Part shown: in pieces, positions 6,067 through 15,049 of the stretch | Layout: every line of letters starts with the position of its first letter | Position numbering within the stretch: position 1 is the stretch's first letter | Source of the DNA: Minisyncoccota bacterium | GTDB lineage: Bacteria; Patescibacteriota; Minisyncoccia; UBA6257; XYB1-36-10 | Direction of reading: 5' to 3' | NCBI GenBank assembly: GCA_028709185.1 | Contig: JAQVXM010000004.1 | Coordinates: forward strand, 1 to 26,047 | DNA length: 26,047 nucleotides | Translations under genes and position numbers: made by a program | The notes under the pieces: model-generated | Seen by the model: the letters and a program-made list of their open reading frames with translations, nothing else | Told to the model about the DNA's origin: nothing | Database searches by the model: none

Positions 6067-7780
6067 TTTTGTCCTTGTTTAAAAGATCTTCCGGGTTAGT
6101 AGTAATAATTTGATGCTCAAAAAAAGAAGCCACAATTTCAACAGCTACATGTTTTAAACCAGCAAAAAAAAGACCATTACCAACTTCAGTTTCCACTAAA
6201 AAATTTTTTTCCGTTTCAGAAAGAGCAAAAATTTTGGAAAGCATTTCAGCAGAAGTATTGGATTGTTTTAAAAGAAGTTGAAGAGAAGAATTTGTGACAA
6301 TAGGTCGTCCATAAGAAGAGTTTAAAAAATCCTCAACATCCTGAGTGATGGTTGTGATACCAAGAAAATATTTTCTAGCTCTTTTAACAAGACCGAAAAG
6401 GAAGCTGGCGGAAGCTTCATGTTTCATCATAATCCAGGCTTCATCAATAAAGACTAGACGTTTTTTAAATTCGGAGCGGATAAGATTCCAAATAAAACTC
6501 AAAACAATATGCATAGCAATAGGACGAAGTTCTTCTTCTAAATCACGAATAGAAAAAACAACCAAGCGATTTTTAATGTTGATATTGGTAGGTTTATTAA
6601 CAAAACCAGCAAAACTGCCACTAGTAAAGCGATAAAGCTTAGCGGCTAAATCCTTTCCTCCATCCATATTACTAAGAACAGCTTCCAGATCGCTTAGAAG
6701 AGGCGGGGTAGCGGAAGAAAAATCTTTATCAGGAGTAATTTCTCTTGAAGCATAAGTTTCGGTAATAGCCTTATCAAGAATGGATTCTTCAGAAGGAGTA
6801 ATATTGCCGATCATTAATTTTATTAAAGTGGCAAGATTAACAATGTGGGATTTAAGAGTTTCAGCAGCGTCTTCATCTTCCGGAACAGCAGGAACATCAA
6901 AAGGATTGATGCTGTCTTCGGAAGTAAGCGATATTTTTATATGAGAACCCCCGACAGCTTCGGCAAGATTTTCATATTCATTTTCCGGATCAATAACTAG
7001 AACATCAGATCCGATCATTAGAGATCGGAGAATTTCCATTTTGGCAAAATAAGATTTTCCAGAACCAGATTTGGCAAAAATAACCATATTAGCATTTTCG
7101 AGAGAAAAACGGTCAAAAATAACAAGAGTGTTATTATGCTTGTTAATTCCATAAAGAATTCCCTTATCAGAAGTCAGGTCGGTTGAAATAAAAGGAAAAA
7201 AAGAAGAGATGGGAGAAGAATTAAGCGGAACATTAACTTTTAGTTCATCATTTTCAAGAGGGAGAACGGAAAAAAAAGCTTCAGTTTGCTGGAAAGTTGC
7301 CGGCTTAGTGTAAATAAGCTTACTTTCAAGAAGAAGGTTTATTTCTTTTTCAAGATCATTTAATTCTTCAACGGTTTTTCCATAAAAAGCAATATAAATA
7401 CCAACATTAAAAAGTTTTTCTCGCGCTTGCTGGAGAGCATCGCGAAGAGTTTCAATATCCTGATAAGCGGTTTCAAGAGCCGGATCGCGAACCATTCCTT
7501 TTTCTTCAAATTCATTTATTTGCGCTTCTACTCTGGCGGCTTTTTTCCTAAGATTTTTCAAAGCTATGCCAGTATCAACAGGGTGAATAAAAATAGAAAT
7601 ATCAACCAGACGAGGAAGATTAATAATCGGCAAAAACCAATCGCTAGTTATGTAACGAGGATAAGAAAGAATAAAAACAGTTCGAAGAAAATTATTGCCA
7701 ATTTTGACATGATTTGGAGAAAGCTCCACAGCCGAAGGAGCGATAACATCTTTTATTTCTTTAAATTTTTCTTGATCCAT
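6059..7780 (-). CDS. virB4: VirB4/TraC-type T4SS ATPase
   Basis: 573-aa motor ATPase that energises type IV secretion and pilus dynamics at the inner membrane. The N-terminal part (1-200) matches the CagE/TrbE/VirB4 N-domain (RTVFILSYPRYITSDWFLPIINLPRLVDISIFIHPVD, a helical insert around 75-125, then FFSVLPL). The P-loop domain has Walker A AKSGSGKS at 236-243, the family LVIDPENEY at 261-269, Walker B LVFIDEAW at 442-449 and the downstream TTITQD near 476-481. It is shorter than proteobacterial VirB4 (about 800 aa) but typical for Gram-positive and Patescibacteria versions. Preceded 27 bases upstream by the TraC N-domain gene; it ends with TGA inside the start of the next gene. Confidence 0.95.
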   Translation of the reverse strand: MDQEKFKEIKDVIAPSAVELSPNHVKIGNNFLRTVFILSYPRYITSDWFLPIINLPRLVDISIFIHPVDTGIALKNLRKKAARVEAQINEFEEKGMVRDPALETAYQDIETLRDALQQAREKLFNVGIYIAFYGKTVEELNDLEKEINLLLESKLIYTKPATFQQTEAFFSVLPLENDELKVNVPLNSSPISSFFPFISTDLTSDKGILYGINKHNNTLVIFDRFSLENANMVIFAKSGSGKSYFAKMEILRSLMIGSDVLVIDPENEYENLAEAVGGSHIKISLTSEDSINPFDVPAVPEDEDAAETLKSHIVNLATLIKLMIGNITPSEESILDKAITETYASREITPDKDFSSATPPLLSDLEAVLSNMDGGKDLAAKLYRFTSGSFAGFVNKPTNINIKNRLVVFSIRDLEEELRPIAMHIVLSFIWNLIRSEFKKRLVFIDEAWIMMKHEASASFLFGLVKRARKYFLGITTITQDVEDFLNSSYGRPIVTNSSLQLLLKQSNTSAEMLSKIFALSETEKNFLVETEVGNGLFFAGLKHVAVEIVASFFEHQIITTNPEDLLNKDKNG

Positions 7781-7807
7781 AATATATAAAAAAATAGAAA
7801 ATCAAAT

Positions 7808-8476
7808 TTAAGAAGAAGATTGATTAGCAATATTCAGGTTTTGTTTTTCGACAGTTTCAGGATTGTAAAAATTATAAAAAAGCTCAAGAAGTTCTTCGCT
7901 GTTTAAAGCAACAGCCCGAAGACCAATACTTTGAATACCTTCAACAACTTGATCGCTTCTTTGCTTAAGCTGGCGAAAATTTATTTTTTTATTCTGCTCT
8001 AAACTTAGTTTTTCTTTAACCATTGCTTCTTTTTTATTACCCAGAAAATTAAGTTTGGATAAAAAACCTCCAGCAGGAATTAGAGAAATAGGATTAAAAG
8101 GAACAACAATTAAAAACATTTTGTTCATAATGTCATTTTCTTTTACAAAAGTCTTGATAAATTCCTTATATTCAAAAATTTGATTTTTAAGAAGTTCATT
8201 CTGTTCAACTTTTTCAAGATTTTCAATATTTTTAATGTAATTATCAATGTTAAATTTTCTGGAATGAACAAGAATTTGAACTGGAAAATCAAGAGAGTTT
8301 AAAAAGCGTTGATAGGAATTTAAAATAACATTTTTTTCTTCTTCCGACATTAAATCAATATTAATGCCAGAAACCATAATAATCTGCCGGAGACCGCCGT
8401 TTTTCAAAATAACAACATCTTCTTCAATATTTTCTATCTTAATAAAATCTTGAGTAGAAGGAGCAACTTTTGCCAT
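7808..8476 (-). CDS. TraC-like N-domain protein (VirB4 partner)
   Basis: 222 aa from ATG 8474-8476 (MAKVAPSTQDFIKIENIEED...). The pattern DFIKIENIEEDVVILKNGGLRQIIMVSGINIDLMSEEEKNVILNSYQRFLNSLDFPVQILVHSRKFNIDNYI is that of the TraC/PrgI-linked N-terminal domain found ahead of VirB4 in Gram-positive and Parcubacteria loci; there is no P-loop. It is thus a separate protein likely to contact VirB4 or the PrgI/TrbL membrane complex. The frame is open six codons further upstream, but the perfect TATAAT ends six bases before the chosen ATG, so transcription should begin at this ATG. There is no Shine-Dalgarno. A central helical stretch (about 85-115) and a C-terminal helix are visible. Confidence 0.85.
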   Translation of the reverse strand: MAKVAPSTQDFIKIENIEEDVVILKNGGLRQIIMVSGINIDLMSEEEKNVILNSYQRFLNSLDFPVQILVHSRKFNIDNYIKNIENLEKVEQNELLKNQIFEYKEFIKTFVKENDIMNKMFLIVVPFNPISLIPAGGFLSKLNFLGNKKEAMVKEKLSLEQNKKINFRQLKQRSDQVVEGIQSIGLRAVALNSEELLELFYNFYNPETVEKQNLNIANQSSS

Positions 8477-8482
8477 ATGATT

Positions 8483-8511
8483 ATTATAAAGCACTGAATA
8501 ATAAACGCCAA
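8483..8511 (-). promoter_or_regulatory. Internal promoter of the T4SS locus (leaderless)
   Basis: On the minus strand TTGGCG (8506-8511), 17-base spacer, TATAAT (8483-8488). Six bases lie between the -10 and ATG 8476, so the RNA start should coincide with the start codon. It would give TraC-like, VirB4 and downstream genes expression independent of the 15790 promoter. Confidence 0.65.
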
Positions 8512-8586
8512 ATAATAAATCAGTTATAAAAATAACGGATATTTAAAAATGACAATAAATTAACGGACAGTTATTAAATTTATTTA

Positions 8587-9186
8587 TTAACGATAATCAA
8601 CGCGTTTAGCAGCAATTCTTTCACCGGTAAATTTTTCAATAATGGAATATTGATCTTTTTTTCGACGACGAAATAAAGAGAAATCCCTTTCACGATCAGT
8701 GATAACATTTTTAGTAGTCATCATTTTTTCGGATAAATCCTTCAAACTGGAACCAGTCGTGATAGGAGAAATTTCTAATTCAGGTTTTTTGGTAATAATA
8801 ATTTTTGGAGCCGGAATTTTAGCTTGAGGAAGAGGAGCAGCTTTCTTTTCGAAAGAAGGAATTTTTATCCGGGAAAATTTATCTTCCAAAGAAACCGGAG
8901 CGGAAATTTCGTGACGCCACATAATAACGCGGGGATTCCAATAAAATTCAAAGGCGGAAATAATAATAAAAGGAAGAGAATGTCCACTAACTTTCAAAAA
9001 AGCCAATCCAGCAGCAAAAGCCCATAAAAAAACAGCAATAATTATCCAAAGACCGAAATTAAGCAAATAAAAAAGTCCCAAACTTATTCCAAAAGCGGCA
9101 GCAAAATAAAAAAATTGTTTTAAAGTTAGAGGGCCGACTATCTTGTCTTCGGTGTCTATAAATTGAGGAATCTGAAAAGTAGCCAC
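8587..9186 (-). CDS. PrgI family protein (VirB3-like)
   Basis: 199 aa from GTG 9184-9186. The first 95 residues carry the PrgI signature QIPQFIDTEDKIVGPLTLKQFFY followed by two membrane helices (about 25-42 and 45-64) and HSLPFIIISAFEFYWNPRVIMWRH. PrgI is the small VirB3-type inner-membrane partner of VirB4 in Gram-positive conjugation systems. The remaining 100 residues are a basic, Pro- and Lys-rich cytosolic tail (PAPKIIITKKPELEIS..., ending FRRRKKDQYSIIEKFTGERIAAKRVDYR). Gaps of 85 bp upstream and 110 bp downstream (to the TraC-like ATG) are AT-rich; a TATAAT at 9206-9211 sits about 20 bases before the GTG but has only a poor -35. Confidence 0.9.
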   Translation of the reverse strand: MATFQIPQFIDTEDKIVGPLTLKQFFYFAAAFGISLGLFYLLNFGLWIIIAVFLWAFAAGLAFLKVSGHSLPFIIISAFEFYWNPRVIMWRHEISAPVSLEDKFSRIKIPSFEKKAAPLPQAKIPAPKIIITKKPELEISPITTGSSLKDLSEKMMTTKNVITDRERDFSLFRRRKKDQYSIIEKFTGERIAAKRVDYR

Positions 9187-9271
9187 AATACTTAAAAAAT
9201 AAAAAATTATAAAACTAAAATGATTATAATTTAATTATAACTCAAAAAACAGGAAAATTTTATTTTATGCT

Positions 9272-10360
9272 TTATTCTCTAAAATCAACAACATTTCCCT
9301 TTAAAGAAGGTCCGGAAGAAGGAAGAGGTTTTTCTTCTTTTTTATCAGGAGCAGGAACAGGATCCATAGAAACGGATTTAATCTTAGAAAAAGGATCAAC
9401 GGGACCAGAAGAAAAAACACTATAATCAATAGCTTTCCTTTTTTCTTGTTCAGTTCTAGCGGTTACAGGAGAAACTGTTTTTTCCTTTCTTTCTTCCCGT
9501 CTAGTCTTACCGATTTCAACCCGAGCAACAACCGCTTCCTGTTTTGTGTCTTTGGAAAAAAAAGGAGAACTCATTTCAGGGGTAGCTTTTTTTTCAATAA
9601 CATCAGAACGAAAAACCGGCTCCACTTTAGATTCTTCATGAATTATAAAAGGAGAAACGGGACGAATAAAATCTTTTTGAATCGGAGCCGTATTTTTTAA
9701 AGAAAAATTATTAACTATCGGAGGAGTAGCCGGTTTAACAAGAGAAGCTGAAGATGGAGATGGAGATGGAAACGGCGAAGATTTAGGAAAAATTTGTTCC
9801 AAAGGCTTGGGAGCGGGAAGAGGAGAGGCCGACTTAGGAGACGAAGAAGGAGAAAAAGGTTTAGGAGCCGGAGAAATTTCTTTATCAAAAACAGGAGGAA
9901 GAGGTTTTGATGATTCGTTAGGATTAACAACTTCAGCGGATTTTTTTTCCGTAAAAATAATTTTATTCAAAGGAGAAACGACAGGGACTTTTTTCAGATT
10001 AACAACATTTTCCGGAGGAATAGGAGTTTGAGGAGCGCGTGATTGGCCTATTTTTTCTATCTCCCCTTTCAGAGAAACGAGTATTTCGTGATTAAGGGTA
10101 TCGGAAATTTTTTTAGCGTCTTCCTGACTCAAAGCAAGACCGGAAATAATTTCTTTTTCCAAATCAGAAAGAGGAATAAAACCCATAATGACGCGACCGA
10201 TTATTTTGCCAAATATTTTTGATTGAGAATCGTTTAGATTAAAGTTTTTTTCGATAGTTTCAATTTTAATAAAATTTTCATAATCAAAGAGCGCCTCTTT
10301 TAAAATCGGGGAAAGTTTTTCTATACGTTCATCTATTTGAATTTTAGAAAGTTTAAGCAT
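9272..10360 (-). CDS. Pro/Ser-rich cytosolic protein of the T4SS locus, unknown
   Basis: 362 aa, no signal peptide or membrane segment. Residues 1-105 look like a compact helical domain (LSKIQIDERIEKLSPILKEALFDYENFIKIETIEKNFNLNDSQSKIFGKIIGRVIMGFIP...). About 108-362 is low-complexity and disordered, dominated by Pro, Ser, Lys and Glu (SPAPKPFSPSSSPKSASPLPAPKP, repeated SPSPSS and PAPKP stretches). It sits seven bases after the VirB6 stop and before PrgI, a position where Parcubacteria T4SS loci commonly have a variable gene. It could be a scaffold or substrate-recruiting protein; no direct evidence. Confidence 0.75.
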   Translation of the reverse strand: MLKLSKIQIDERIEKLSPILKEALFDYENFIKIETIEKNFNLNDSQSKIFGKIIGRVIMGFIPLSDLEKEIISGLALSQEDAKKISDTLNHEILVSLKGEIEKIGQSRAPQTPIPPENVVNLKKVPVVSPLNKIIFTEKKSAEVVNPNESSKPLPPVFDKEISPAPKPFSPSSSPKSASPLPAPKPLEQIFPKSSPFPSPSPSSASLVKPATPPIVNNFSLKNTAPIQKDFIRPVSPFIIHEESKVEPVFRSDVIEKKATPEMSSPFFSKDTKQEAVVARVEIGKTRREERKEKTVSPVTARTEQEKRKAIDYSVFSSGPVDPFSKIKSVSMDPVPAPDKKEEKPLPSSGPSLKGNVVDFRE

Positions 10361-10366
10361 TTTTTA

Positions 10367-12724
10367 TTATTTTTTCTTCTCTTCACTTTTTTCCTCCTCC
10401 TCTTTCTTTTCTCCTCCGGAATCATCAGCAGTAAGAGTGTTAATATTTTTGAGATGTTTTAAGAGTTCAGGATTAGATGGTGTAGATTTTTTTTCTGCTT
10501 CAGTAAATATATTTTCTTTAGTTATGTCTTTTTGAAAAATAATATTTTCATCAAATTTTATTTTTTTATCTTCAGAAAGCGATTTATTTATAAGAGCAAG
10601 AGCGGTGCGGTTAGCAAAAACATTCCTGTCTTTTTGAGAAAAACCTTTAGTCATAGCATTAAATTCTTTGGGCTTGATTCTCGAGATGGCACGATAAAAA
10701 GCATCTCGACCTCCTTCTTTTTTCCAGGCATCTTCACTCATGCCGGAACCCATTCCTTTTTCGGCAATATCAAGCCAAGCGCCTTTTTTAATATCTTCAG
10801 TTTTCATTTCAGACAAAGCTTTAACCAAAGATTCTTCCAAACTAGAGATAGCTTTACTAAATTCTTCCGGATTATTTTTTTCAATCTTAGTAAGTTCTCC
10901 GATAGCATCAACAACACTTTTTGCGTCCGGATCTTTTTTGTTTTTTGAAGTTGAGTAAAGAATATTGGAAGAGCTGAGCTTTTTAACATCGCCACCATAT
11001 TTTTCAAACAGAGTGGGATTAATATATTCAGGATATTTATCAAGTTTTCCTTTTTCGGCTAATAATTCCTGAAGAGCGGCTTTTTTAACAGGGTCACGGG
11101 CGATGCGAGCGGAAGCAGAGATTTGATCAGGGGAAAGATTTTTCGCTTCTTTCTTATAGTTTTCAAAAATAGTATCAGTAGTTCGCTTTTTAACACCAAG
11201 AACAGTCTTTGCTGTAAGCAGTCCCAGACGGCCTGATTTTTCGCTCTTAATCGTATTCTTTGCCCAATTTTCTATTCCCTTACCAACTCCGGAACGACCG
11301 ATAGTCTGACCGTAAGCAAAACGACCAGTACCAAGAGCAGCTTTAGAACTGGTATTCCTTAACCAATTAGTGGCTCCATTTTTCACCCAATTTGCCCAAT
11401 TTATAGTTCCTTTAGCTCCCTGAATACCGAATTTATCCGCAGCCATCATACTACCAAAAAGAAAACCGAGAATGACAATCATACCACCGATCTGGCCTAA
11501 ACCATTCTGAATAATAGTCATCGCTCCAAAAGCGGCGCCTGTAGAAGAAGAGGGGGAGGAAAATTCAACACCAGTCAAAGATCGGATAGAAAGAAAAATA
11601 AAGAAACTGGAAACAGGGGCAAAAAAAGTCCAACGAATAAAACTACTCCACCAAGCGCCAGAATAATTTATTTTCGGAAAAATACCCGTGAACCAAGCAA
11701 GAGGAGCAAGAATAAGAAGAAAAGAAAGAGCGATAAACCTATAAACAAGCATAATAGACAAACCAATAAGAAAAATGGCGGAAAAAGCAGTAAAAAGAAT
11801 CACAAAAATGAGGCTAGCAACATTAACAACAAAAGAAGCAGAAAGAGCGGTGGCAGTTTTCATTCCCGACAAAGAAGAAAGATTGACTCCGTTTAAATTA
11901 TCTATATTTAAAAGCTTACCAAAAGCAGAGGAAATATCGGATTGATTAACAAGAGCCTCATTTAGAAAATAAGCCGTAACAATGCCGGCAAAATCAATCA
12001 AAACACCGCAAATAACAAGAGAAAAATTTATCAAAATGGCGGTTTGAATGAATTTAAAAAGCAGAGACTGCATGCCATACTGCCTTTGCCGAATAATAGT
12101 AGCAAAAGAAATAACGAGAATACCCAAAACAAAACCAAGATTGGCAAAATCACGAGCAAAAGACCACCCACTTAGAATAATAGGCATTTTCATCAAACGA
12201 GAATTCAAATCAAAAGCAAAATCAACCATCCAAGAACCAAAAACAAAAACAAGATTCGTGATATAAAGAAGAATGCTAAGAAAAAAACCAAAAACAGCTT
12301 CAAGAGCACTACTGGCAAAACCGGACAAAAAACTACCAAGACCCAATGTGTTTTCTGTTTTACTATTTAATACTTCACCTGTTTCATCATAAGTAGTAGT
12401 GGTTTTTTTACCTATGCCGCTATTAGAAATAATGGATTCAGTTCTGTTTCCATTAGTATCAAAATAATCTTGAGAACCATTAGGATAGGTGGCAATCCAA
12501 ATATTATTCGCCGCATTATAAGTTGCATGATTGGAAAGATCATTAGTTTTAAGCTTTTCAGGACAAGAGGGGGAAGAAGAACAAACATCCCCATCTTTTG
12601 GAGCTGGTATTGAAGCTGGTAATTCTTGCGCCAAGGCAAAATTAAAAGAAACAAAAGAAAAGGCAAACAAAAAGAAGGCGAGAAGGGCGGTTTTTTTCCA
12701 ATTATTTTTTAACCAAAAAAACAT
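10367..12724 (-). CDS. TrbL/VirB6-type polytopic T4SS channel protein
   Basis: 785 aa. Signal peptide or first TM at 11-32, an exported domain (about 33-125) with four Cys-Ser-Pro residues at its start and two YD/RHS-like motifs (IATYPNGSQDYFDTNGNRTE and TTYDETGEVLNSKT), then about seven hydrophobic segments between 135 and 430. The block LILAPLAWFTGIFPKINYSGAWWSSFIRWTFFAPVSSFFIFLSI (about 337-380) is the TrbL/VirB6 core as found in Parcubacteria. Residues 440-785 are hydrophilic, helical and highly charged, ending EEEEKSEEKKK, presumably cytosolic. VirB6 forms the inner-membrane channel with VirB3/VirB4. ATG overlaps the end of the upstream gene by proximity (stop 12727), so the pair is translationally coupled. 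Confidence 0.88.
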   Translation of the reverse strand: MFFWLKNNWKKTALLAFFLFAFSFVSFNFALAQELPASIPAPKDGDVCSSSPSCPEKLKTNDLSNHATYNAANNIWIATYPNGSQDYFDTNGNRTESIISNSGIGKKTTTTYDETGEVLNSKTENTLGLGSFLSGFASSALEAVFGFFLSILLYITNLVFVFGSWMVDFAFDLNSRLMKMPIILSGWSFARDFANLGFVLGILVISFATIIRQRQYGMQSLLFKFIQTAILINFSLVICGVLIDFAGIVTAYFLNEALVNQSDISSAFGKLLNIDNLNGVNLSSLSGMKTATALSASFVVNVASLIFVILFTAFSAIFLIGLSIMLVYRFIALSFLLILAPLAWFTGIFPKINYSGAWWSSFIRWTFFAPVSSFFIFLSIRSLTGVEFSSPSSSTGAAFGAMTIIQNGLGQIGGMIVILGFLFGSMMAADKFGIQGAKGTINWANWVKNGATNWLRNTSSKAALGTGRFAYGQTIGRSGVGKGIENWAKNTIKSEKSGRLGLLTAKTVLGVKKRTTDTIFENYKKEAKNLSPDQISASARIARDPVKKAALQELLAEKGKLDKYPEYINPTLFEKYGGDVKKLSSSNILYSTSKNKKDPDAKSVVDAIGELTKIEKNNPEEFSKAISSLEESLVKALSEMKTEDIKKGAWLDIAEKGMGSGMSEDAWKKEGGRDAFYRAISRIKPKEFNAMTKGFSQKDRNVFANRTALALINKSLSEDKKIKFDENIIFQKDITKENIFTEAEKKSTPSNPELLKHLKNINTLTADDSGGEKKEEEEKSEEKKK

Positions 12725-12726
12725 TT

Positions 12727-15045
12727 TTATTTAAGATAGCCGTTTTGCTTTAAATTGTTAATTTTTGAATTAAGAGCCTCAAGATAAGATTCTTTATTTT
12801 CTTCAAAATGATTAAAATAAACAAGATTAATTGAAAGACCTAAGAAGTTTTGGCTGGCGGAAAAAGGAGCGATGGTGGTTTTTATATTCCCAGAAGAAAC
12901 AGGCGTCGCAGCTGAACCGCTATCCGTTTTTTGATTAAGATTAATAGGAAGTTTGTTGGTTATATCAAAATTATTACCACTTTCACTTCCTAAGCCAGCA
13001 GAAAATAAATTCAGAAGTTCCGCTCGTTCTTTTTGAGAATAATCCAAATCGGCTTCAGAAACATCCGTTTTCCAGATATCAGCGGATTTAGAAAGAAGAT
13101 TATTTTTAAGAATCGAAAGATTAGAATTTGAAGAATCAACATCTTCCAGATAGAGATAAGCTTTATTTAATTCAGAGACAACAGCTTCTTTATTCTGCCG
13201 AAAAGAAATCTTCCGACTTAAAGATTTACTATCAAGAGAAAGAGAGTCGAGAGAAGAAATCTTTTCACTAAGAGAAGAAAGATAATTGTCAAAATTATCA
13301 GGGTGAAGATAGAAAAAATTAGAGGCAACCGTAGAAGAAAGAGATAAGCCAAGATAATTTCCGTAACCGGAAGTTGTTTTATTAAATGTGTATTTTATTT
13401 CATTATTAAAGAAATTGAATCCAGACAGAGAGAGAGAGGTCTCGTAAGTATAATAAGTTGTTGTTGTTTTTTCCCTTAGTCCCGTACCAGAAACAGTTTT
13501 TTCAGAACAAGAGATATTCTTTTTTATGGTCTTATTATCAACTTTTAAACCATTTTCAACATTAAGATTCAGAGGAAGAGTATTAAGCAAATCAAAATTT
13601 TCACTTGCTTCATTAATGGAAGAGTTGCCGGCCAAAAAGAGATTAGAAAGTTCTTCTTTTTGAAGAGAAGACGCCAATATTTCAGCCTCAGTTTCCGAGC
13701 CGGAAGAAGCGGATATTTCATTATCAAGCTTTTGAAGAAGTGTCTGAAGTTTAGTTTTAAGGTCACTCACTTTGTCTATTTTGGCTTTTCTTTCACTTAC
13801 AGAAAGAAAATAAAAAAGATCTTCAGAACACATTTGCTCACTGGAGCCGCCGGTATCTGTATTTTCAATTGAATATGTCAAATTAAGGGAAAGATTTATG
13901 TCTTCAAGATAAAGAATAGCTCTTTTAACTTCATTAAAAGAAGAAATTTTATTTTGTTTATAACTGCCAAGCGAAGAATAAAGAGAATCGTAATTAGAAG
14001 AGGAATCAAGATAAGAACCGAGATCAAGATTGGCGGTGTTTTCTATTTCTTCTTTGATAAGATCATCGATACTTTCTACGGTTTTCGGAATAGAATCATA
14101 AGCGGAAGAAAAATCATTATCAGAATTTTCATCAAAAATAATTTCAGAAATATCTTCCAAAGAAACACTGCCAAATTCGCCGAGAGAAAAAGTACCTAAA
14201 TTTTCCCCGCTTAAAATACCTTGAGCCACACCTATAATGCCAGAAGCCTCTGAATTGAGAAGTTTATTAAAAACAGAAGAAGAAATGGCAGAAACAAAAC
14301 TAGCGAAATCATCGGCATTAACAATATAATCAATATCAGAAGTAACAGCGCGAGAAAGAGTGTCACCGATAGTTTTTCCGGGAGTAGAGATATTGCCATT
14401 AGCATCTTTAGTGGAAAGAAAACCACCGCCAGCGAGGGCTTCGTTTTTCGCGGCTTCGGCTTTAGCGGCGGCTTTGCGATTAATAGTATCTTGAGCGATA
14501 TAATATTTTCCGTAGAAGTTATTTTCCGGAAAAGAGCTGTAAGCAAAACGTTCCCAATCAAACTTTTCATATTGTTCATTATATTTTTCCTCATCAGTTT
14601 TTTCCGCAACTTCCGGAATATCGGAACTGCCACTCAATATAGCTTGCAGGGATGAATCAAAATTGTTTCCAGAACTGAAAAATTCAGAATCTTCAAGACC
14701 GCTTAACGCCTCTTCTCTTCCTAAAGAATAATTTTGATTAAGAAAACTTTCCCAATTAGTAACAAATTTAGGTTCACTACCACCGGCAATACCCGTGACC
14801 ATCTGGCTAACAAGAGCGTCGAGCAAAGTTCGCTTGAGATTTTCAGTTGCAAGCTTAAAAAGAAACTCCATAATCATTCTTGCCAGACTACCAGTAGTAG
14901 CGCTAGAAGTAATACTAAGAGGACCTAAAACACCCGGATTTGTTTCAAGAGTAGGAACCGCGGCAAAAGACGAGGCGGGAAGAAAATAAAATGAGAAAAA
15001 AACAACCAGAGAAATGATAAAAGATTTATAAAAAAAGTTTCTCAT
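12727..15045 (-). CDS. Secreted 772-aa T4SS-locus protein with internal duplication
   Basis: Signal peptide at 1-29 (FFYKSFIISLVVFFSFYFLPASSFAA). The stretch about 55-105 (LARMIMEFLFKLATENLKRTLLDALVSQMVTGIAGGSEPKFVTNWESFLNQ) resembles the N-terminal part of exported proteins found upstream of TrbL in Parcubacteria loci, a possible counterpart of VirB5/TrbJ. An Ala/Lys coil follows (185-205). The C-terminal half has two divergent repeats: about 370-600 and about 620-766 share AILYLEDI/AYLYLEDV, LQKEELSNLFLAG/QKERAELLNLFSAG, NFDLLNTLPLNLN/NFDITNKLPINLN, NYLGLSLS/NFLGLSIN and a final helix (NYLSSLSEKISSLD/SYLEALNSKINNLK). Ser-rich (over one in seven). Likely an external subunit, adhesin or pilus tip; function unknown. 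Confidence 0.75.
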   Translation of the reverse strand: MRNFFYKSFIISLVVFFSFYFLPASSFAAVPTLETNPGVLGPLSITSSATTGSLARMIMEFLFKLATENLKRTLLDALVSQMVTGIAGGSEPKFVTNWESFLNQNYSLGREEALSGLEDSEFFSSGNNFDSSLQAILSGSSDIPEVAEKTDEEKYNEQYEKFDWERFAYSSFPENNFYGKYYIAQDTINRKAAAKAEAAKNEALAGGGFLSTKDANGNISTPGKTIGDTLSRAVTSDIDYIVNADDFASFVSAISSSVFNKLLNSEASGIIGVAQGILSGENLGTFSLGEFGSVSLEDISEIIFDENSDNDFSSAYDSIPKTVESIDDLIKEEIENTANLDLGSYLDSSSNYDSLYSSLGSYKQNKISSFNEVKRAILYLEDINLSLNLTYSIENTDTGGSSEQMCSEDLFYFLSVSERKAKIDKVSDLKTKLQTLLQKLDNEISASSGSETEAEILASSLQKEELSNLFLAGNSSINEASENFDLLNTLPLNLNVENGLKVDNKTIKKNISCSEKTVSGTGLREKTTTTYYTYETSLSLSGFNFFNNEIKYTFNKTTSGYGNYLGLSLSSTVASNFFYLHPDNFDNYLSSLSEKISSLDSLSLDSKSLSRKISFRQNKEAVVSELNKAYLYLEDVDSSNSNLSILKNNLLSKSADIWKTDVSEADLDYSQKERAELLNLFSAGLGSESGNNFDITNKLPINLNQKTDSGSAATPVSSGNIKTTIAPFSASQNFLGLSINLVYFNHFEENKESYLEALNSKINNLKQNGYLK

Positions 15046-15049
15046 AAGA

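Noticed and set aside
8495..8586. Possible operator in the gap before the TraC-like gene (two TCCGTTA copies)
   Set aside because: Two seven-base matches in AT-rich DNA are not significant without comparison to relatives.
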